Assembly: GCA_945883495.1 (NCBI GenBank)
Contig: CAMCXS010000005.1
Span: 1-64,000, forward strand
Length of the DNA: 64,000 nt
Direction: 5' to 3'
Source of the DNA: Akkermansia muciniphila
GTDB lineage: Bacteria; Verrucomicrobiota; Verrucomicrobiia; Verrucomicrobiales; DEV007
Position numbers and translations under genes: made by a program. A model generated the notes under the pieces. The model was given only the letters and a program-made list of their open reading frames with translations, did no database searches and was not told the origin of the DNA. Shown one piece after another: positions 62,642-64,000 of this stretch. Each line of letters opens with the position of its first letter. Positions within the stretch are counted from its first letter, which is position 1.

Positions 62642-63031
62642 TCAACCCGGGGCGGACTCTAGGGGGATTTTGGCCGTTTGGGCCTCCGGCGCCATGGAAA
62701 CTGAGTTTCCGGCGCCGTTCAGGCTGAAGGTGGGGGCTTTCTTGCCCTCGATCGCCCGGGTCCAGGTGAGGCTGTTGTCGGCCCCGTTGAACTTCGCGGC
62801 GCCGAGAGTCCCGATCACCAAGCTGTTGTTGCTGCCAAGCAGGCTTACGGCGGCGACAGCTTGAGCCTTCACTTGGTGGCCGCTCCCGATCACCTTGAGC
62901 TCGCGGCAGTTCCCTGAGAGTTCCACCCGGCAACCGTTCCCCGAGATCACGACGTCCCGGCCGTCGGCGTCCATCACAGGTTGTCTCACCGTACCGGGCG
63001 TGATCACGAGGGAATCGCTCATCGAAAGCAT
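62642..63031 (-). CDS. small DUF3060-like beta-repeat protein
   Basis: 129 residues from ATG 63031; ATG 63022 is an option. Repeated short strands with the N-G-x-N-S type turns (VISGNGCRVELSGNCRELKVIGSGHQVKAQAV; LLGSNNSLVIG; FNGADNSLTW; LNGAGNSVSM) are typical of DUF3060 solenoids, found in exported actinobacterial and other proteins. No signal peptide is seen, which is unusual for the family. Its stop is 4 bases from the ABC-F stop, converging. The terminator of the upstream gene separates it from the beta-barrel gene. Confidence 0.6.
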   Translation of the reverse strand: MLSMSDSLVITPGTVRQPVMDADGRDVVISGNGCRVELSGNCRELKVIGSGHQVKAQAVAAVSLLGSNNSLVIGTLGAAKFNGADNSLTWTRAIEGKKAPTFSLNGAGNSVSMAPEAQTAKIPLESAPG

Positions 63032-63083
63032 TTTTACCGGATTGCGATCCTCGAAGCAAGCGACGAGTCGCGTTTCGGAACGG

Positions 63084-63116
63084 AAAAACCCGCCCCTCGG
63101 AATCCGAAGGGCGGGT
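63084..63116 (-). terminator. intrinsic terminator after the beta-barrel gene
   Basis: On the minus strand, ACCCGCCC and TCGG arms pair with CCGA and GGGCGGGT: 63088-63100 against 63104-63116, 12 of 13 pairs, 3-base loop. Five Ts follow on the minus strand (63088-63084). This is a textbook structure ending the gene at 63158-63895. Confidence 0.88.
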
Positions 63117-63157
63117 CACCTCCATATCACTGTAGCGGATCCTCTCCGCTCCACGCT

Positions 63158-63895
63158 TCAAAAGTTTAGGGTTCCTGTCAGCAGGATCGGAACAAAGAGC
63201 AAGGAATCGCTGCTGTTGTAGTTCTCCAACACGGTGCCGTCGATCTGTTCCAAGGATCCTTGAAACCGGAGCCCTGTTTCCAACCCGATCCGGAAGGCGT
63301 CGGTGAGATCATAAGAGATTCCTGCCGTGACTTCGGCCGAGAAAACCGCGCTGTCGTCGTAAATTGGGAGAGTTCCCAGCTCTAAGACATCCATCTCGAT
63401 GCCGTCCACGAAGCGAACGCCGGTTTCGAAGCCGAGATAGGGATGCAGTCGGCTTGGTTGCAGAAACTCCCGGCGAACCCCGCCCAGCAGAGCGAAGTCC
63501 GTGTAGTCGCTGAAGATGGCTTGGATGTCGGTTCCACCAGAAGTGCCAATCTGGTCCTGGCGACCGTCAGCCTGAGTGTAGGCGAAGCGGAAGTAGGCGT
63601 CGTAGACACCCAAATGTTTCCCGAAGCGGAAACCAAGCAGCCAAGCGTTGCCGTAGAGGCCCTCGAAGTCTTGGGAATAGAGGGAAATGCCGGGGAATTC
63701 GTCGTTCGCCCGCGCAAGGTCACCGCTCACCCCGGCGACTGGGCCTCCAGTGACTTCGAGGAACCAAGTCCGAGCCAGACGGTCATTCGCCTGGAGAATC
63801 GATCTGCCAAGCGAGTTGCTCGTGAATAGGCTGTCGCCAGCCAACGAGGATGCCAAACCAAAAGCGAGGACTAGAGCCGTGATAGGAGATTTCAT
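63158..63895 (-). CDS. outer-membrane beta-barrel protein
   Basis: 245 residues with signal peptide (MKSPITALVLAFGLASSLAGDS). The mature part alternates amphipathic strands (AWLLGFRFGKHLGVYDAYFRFAYTQAD; YTDFALLGGVRREFL; LHPYLGFETGVRFVDG; FSAEVTAGISYDLTDAFRIGLETGLRFQGS) and ends in a C-terminal strand finishing TGTLNF, with the terminal Phe recognised by the BAM complex. About eight to ten strands. No enzymatic motif is seen. A textbook terminator follows; the 5' region (63896-64000) is AT-rich but no clear promoter is called. Confidence 0.82.
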   Translation of the reverse strand: MKSPITALVLAFGLASSLAGDSLFTSNSLGRSILQANDRLARTWFLEVTGGPVAGVSGDLARANDEFPGISLYSQDFEGLYGNAWLLGFRFGKHLGVYDAYFRFAYTQADGRQDQIGTSGGTDIQAIFSDYTDFALLGGVRREFLQPSRLHPYLGFETGVRFVDGIEMDVLELGTLPIYDDSAVFSAEVTAGISYDLTDAFRIGLETGLRFQGSLEQIDGTVLENYNSSDSLLFVPILLTGTLNF

Positions 63896-64000
63896 GCGGG
63901 AATGCGGATATGGAACCTCATTGTGGCATTGTTAGCAACTGAAATATAAGGAAAGTTCAATATTCAAGCCTTCATGCGGTTTCGGACCCTAAGAAAAATG

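Overview
This 64 kb window is a GC-rich piece of a bacterial chromosome with ordinary housekeeping content. I see no insertion sequences, phage genes, CRISPR arrays, tRNA or rRNA genes. The envelope is Gram-negative: MurJ, a GT9 heptosyltransferase-type enzyme, TlpA-like thioredoxin, an OmpA-domain protein, an outer-membrane beta-barrel and several MsbA-type exporters. A cytidylate kinase fused to a PlsC acyltransferase, RNase HIII, a short omega subunit and many secreted proteins of unknown family make a Verrucomicrobiota (PVC group) host my best guess. That is inference; no marker gene settles it. Most start codons have no Shine-Dalgarno sequence.

Layout. 1-7.5 kb: alaS (minus, running off the left edge), a proline-rich exported protein, a TPR membrane protein, sanA, an ABC exporter and a BCP/PrxQ-type peroxiredoxin. 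7.5-15.4 kb: an atypical LuxR-type regulator divergent from a three-gene cluster made of transglutaminase-DUF2126, circularly permuted ATP-grasp-alpha-E, and a second transglutaminase; this is a predicted but little-studied peptide-ligation system. 15.4-18.6 kb: gcvH-gcvP. 18.6-20.7 kb: two small divergent genes (one MarR-like) around a cluster of TTGTACA motifs, then a six-EF-hand protein. 20.8-28 kb: a GH63-GT4 pair, murJ, hemL and a GT9 glycosyltransferase. 28-36 kb: secreted and coiled-coil envelope proteins, HU, rnhC, mutY, an exported protein and fucU. 36.4-39 kb: an alpha-ketoglutarate semialdehyde dehydrogenase and a DHDPS-like protein that appears to lack its catalytic lysine. 39-46.6 kb: a six-gene minus-strand run (lipoprotein, tyrA, aroA, cmk-plsC, a membrane protein, and a double zinc-ribbon protein with a kinase-like domain). 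46.7-49.6 kb: rpe, rpoZ, smpB and an MscS-like membrane protein. 49.6-60.8 kb: a long plus-strand run (tadA, rmlA, cysS, TlpA-like, CYTH-CHAD, a heterodimeric ABC exporter, a HerA-like ATPase). 61-64 kb: an ABC-F factor, a small DUF3060-like protein and an outer-membrane beta-barrel.

The most notable points are the transglutaminase/ATP-grasp cluster with its receiver-degenerate regulator; the C-terminal domain shared by two distant exported proteins; the TTGTACA cluster between two small putative DNA-binding proteins; the DHDPS-like protein with substituted catalytic residues; the zinc-ribbon/kinase-like protein; and the matched degenerate ATP site of the ABC pair. All functional calls come from reading the sequence by eye. 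No database search was run.
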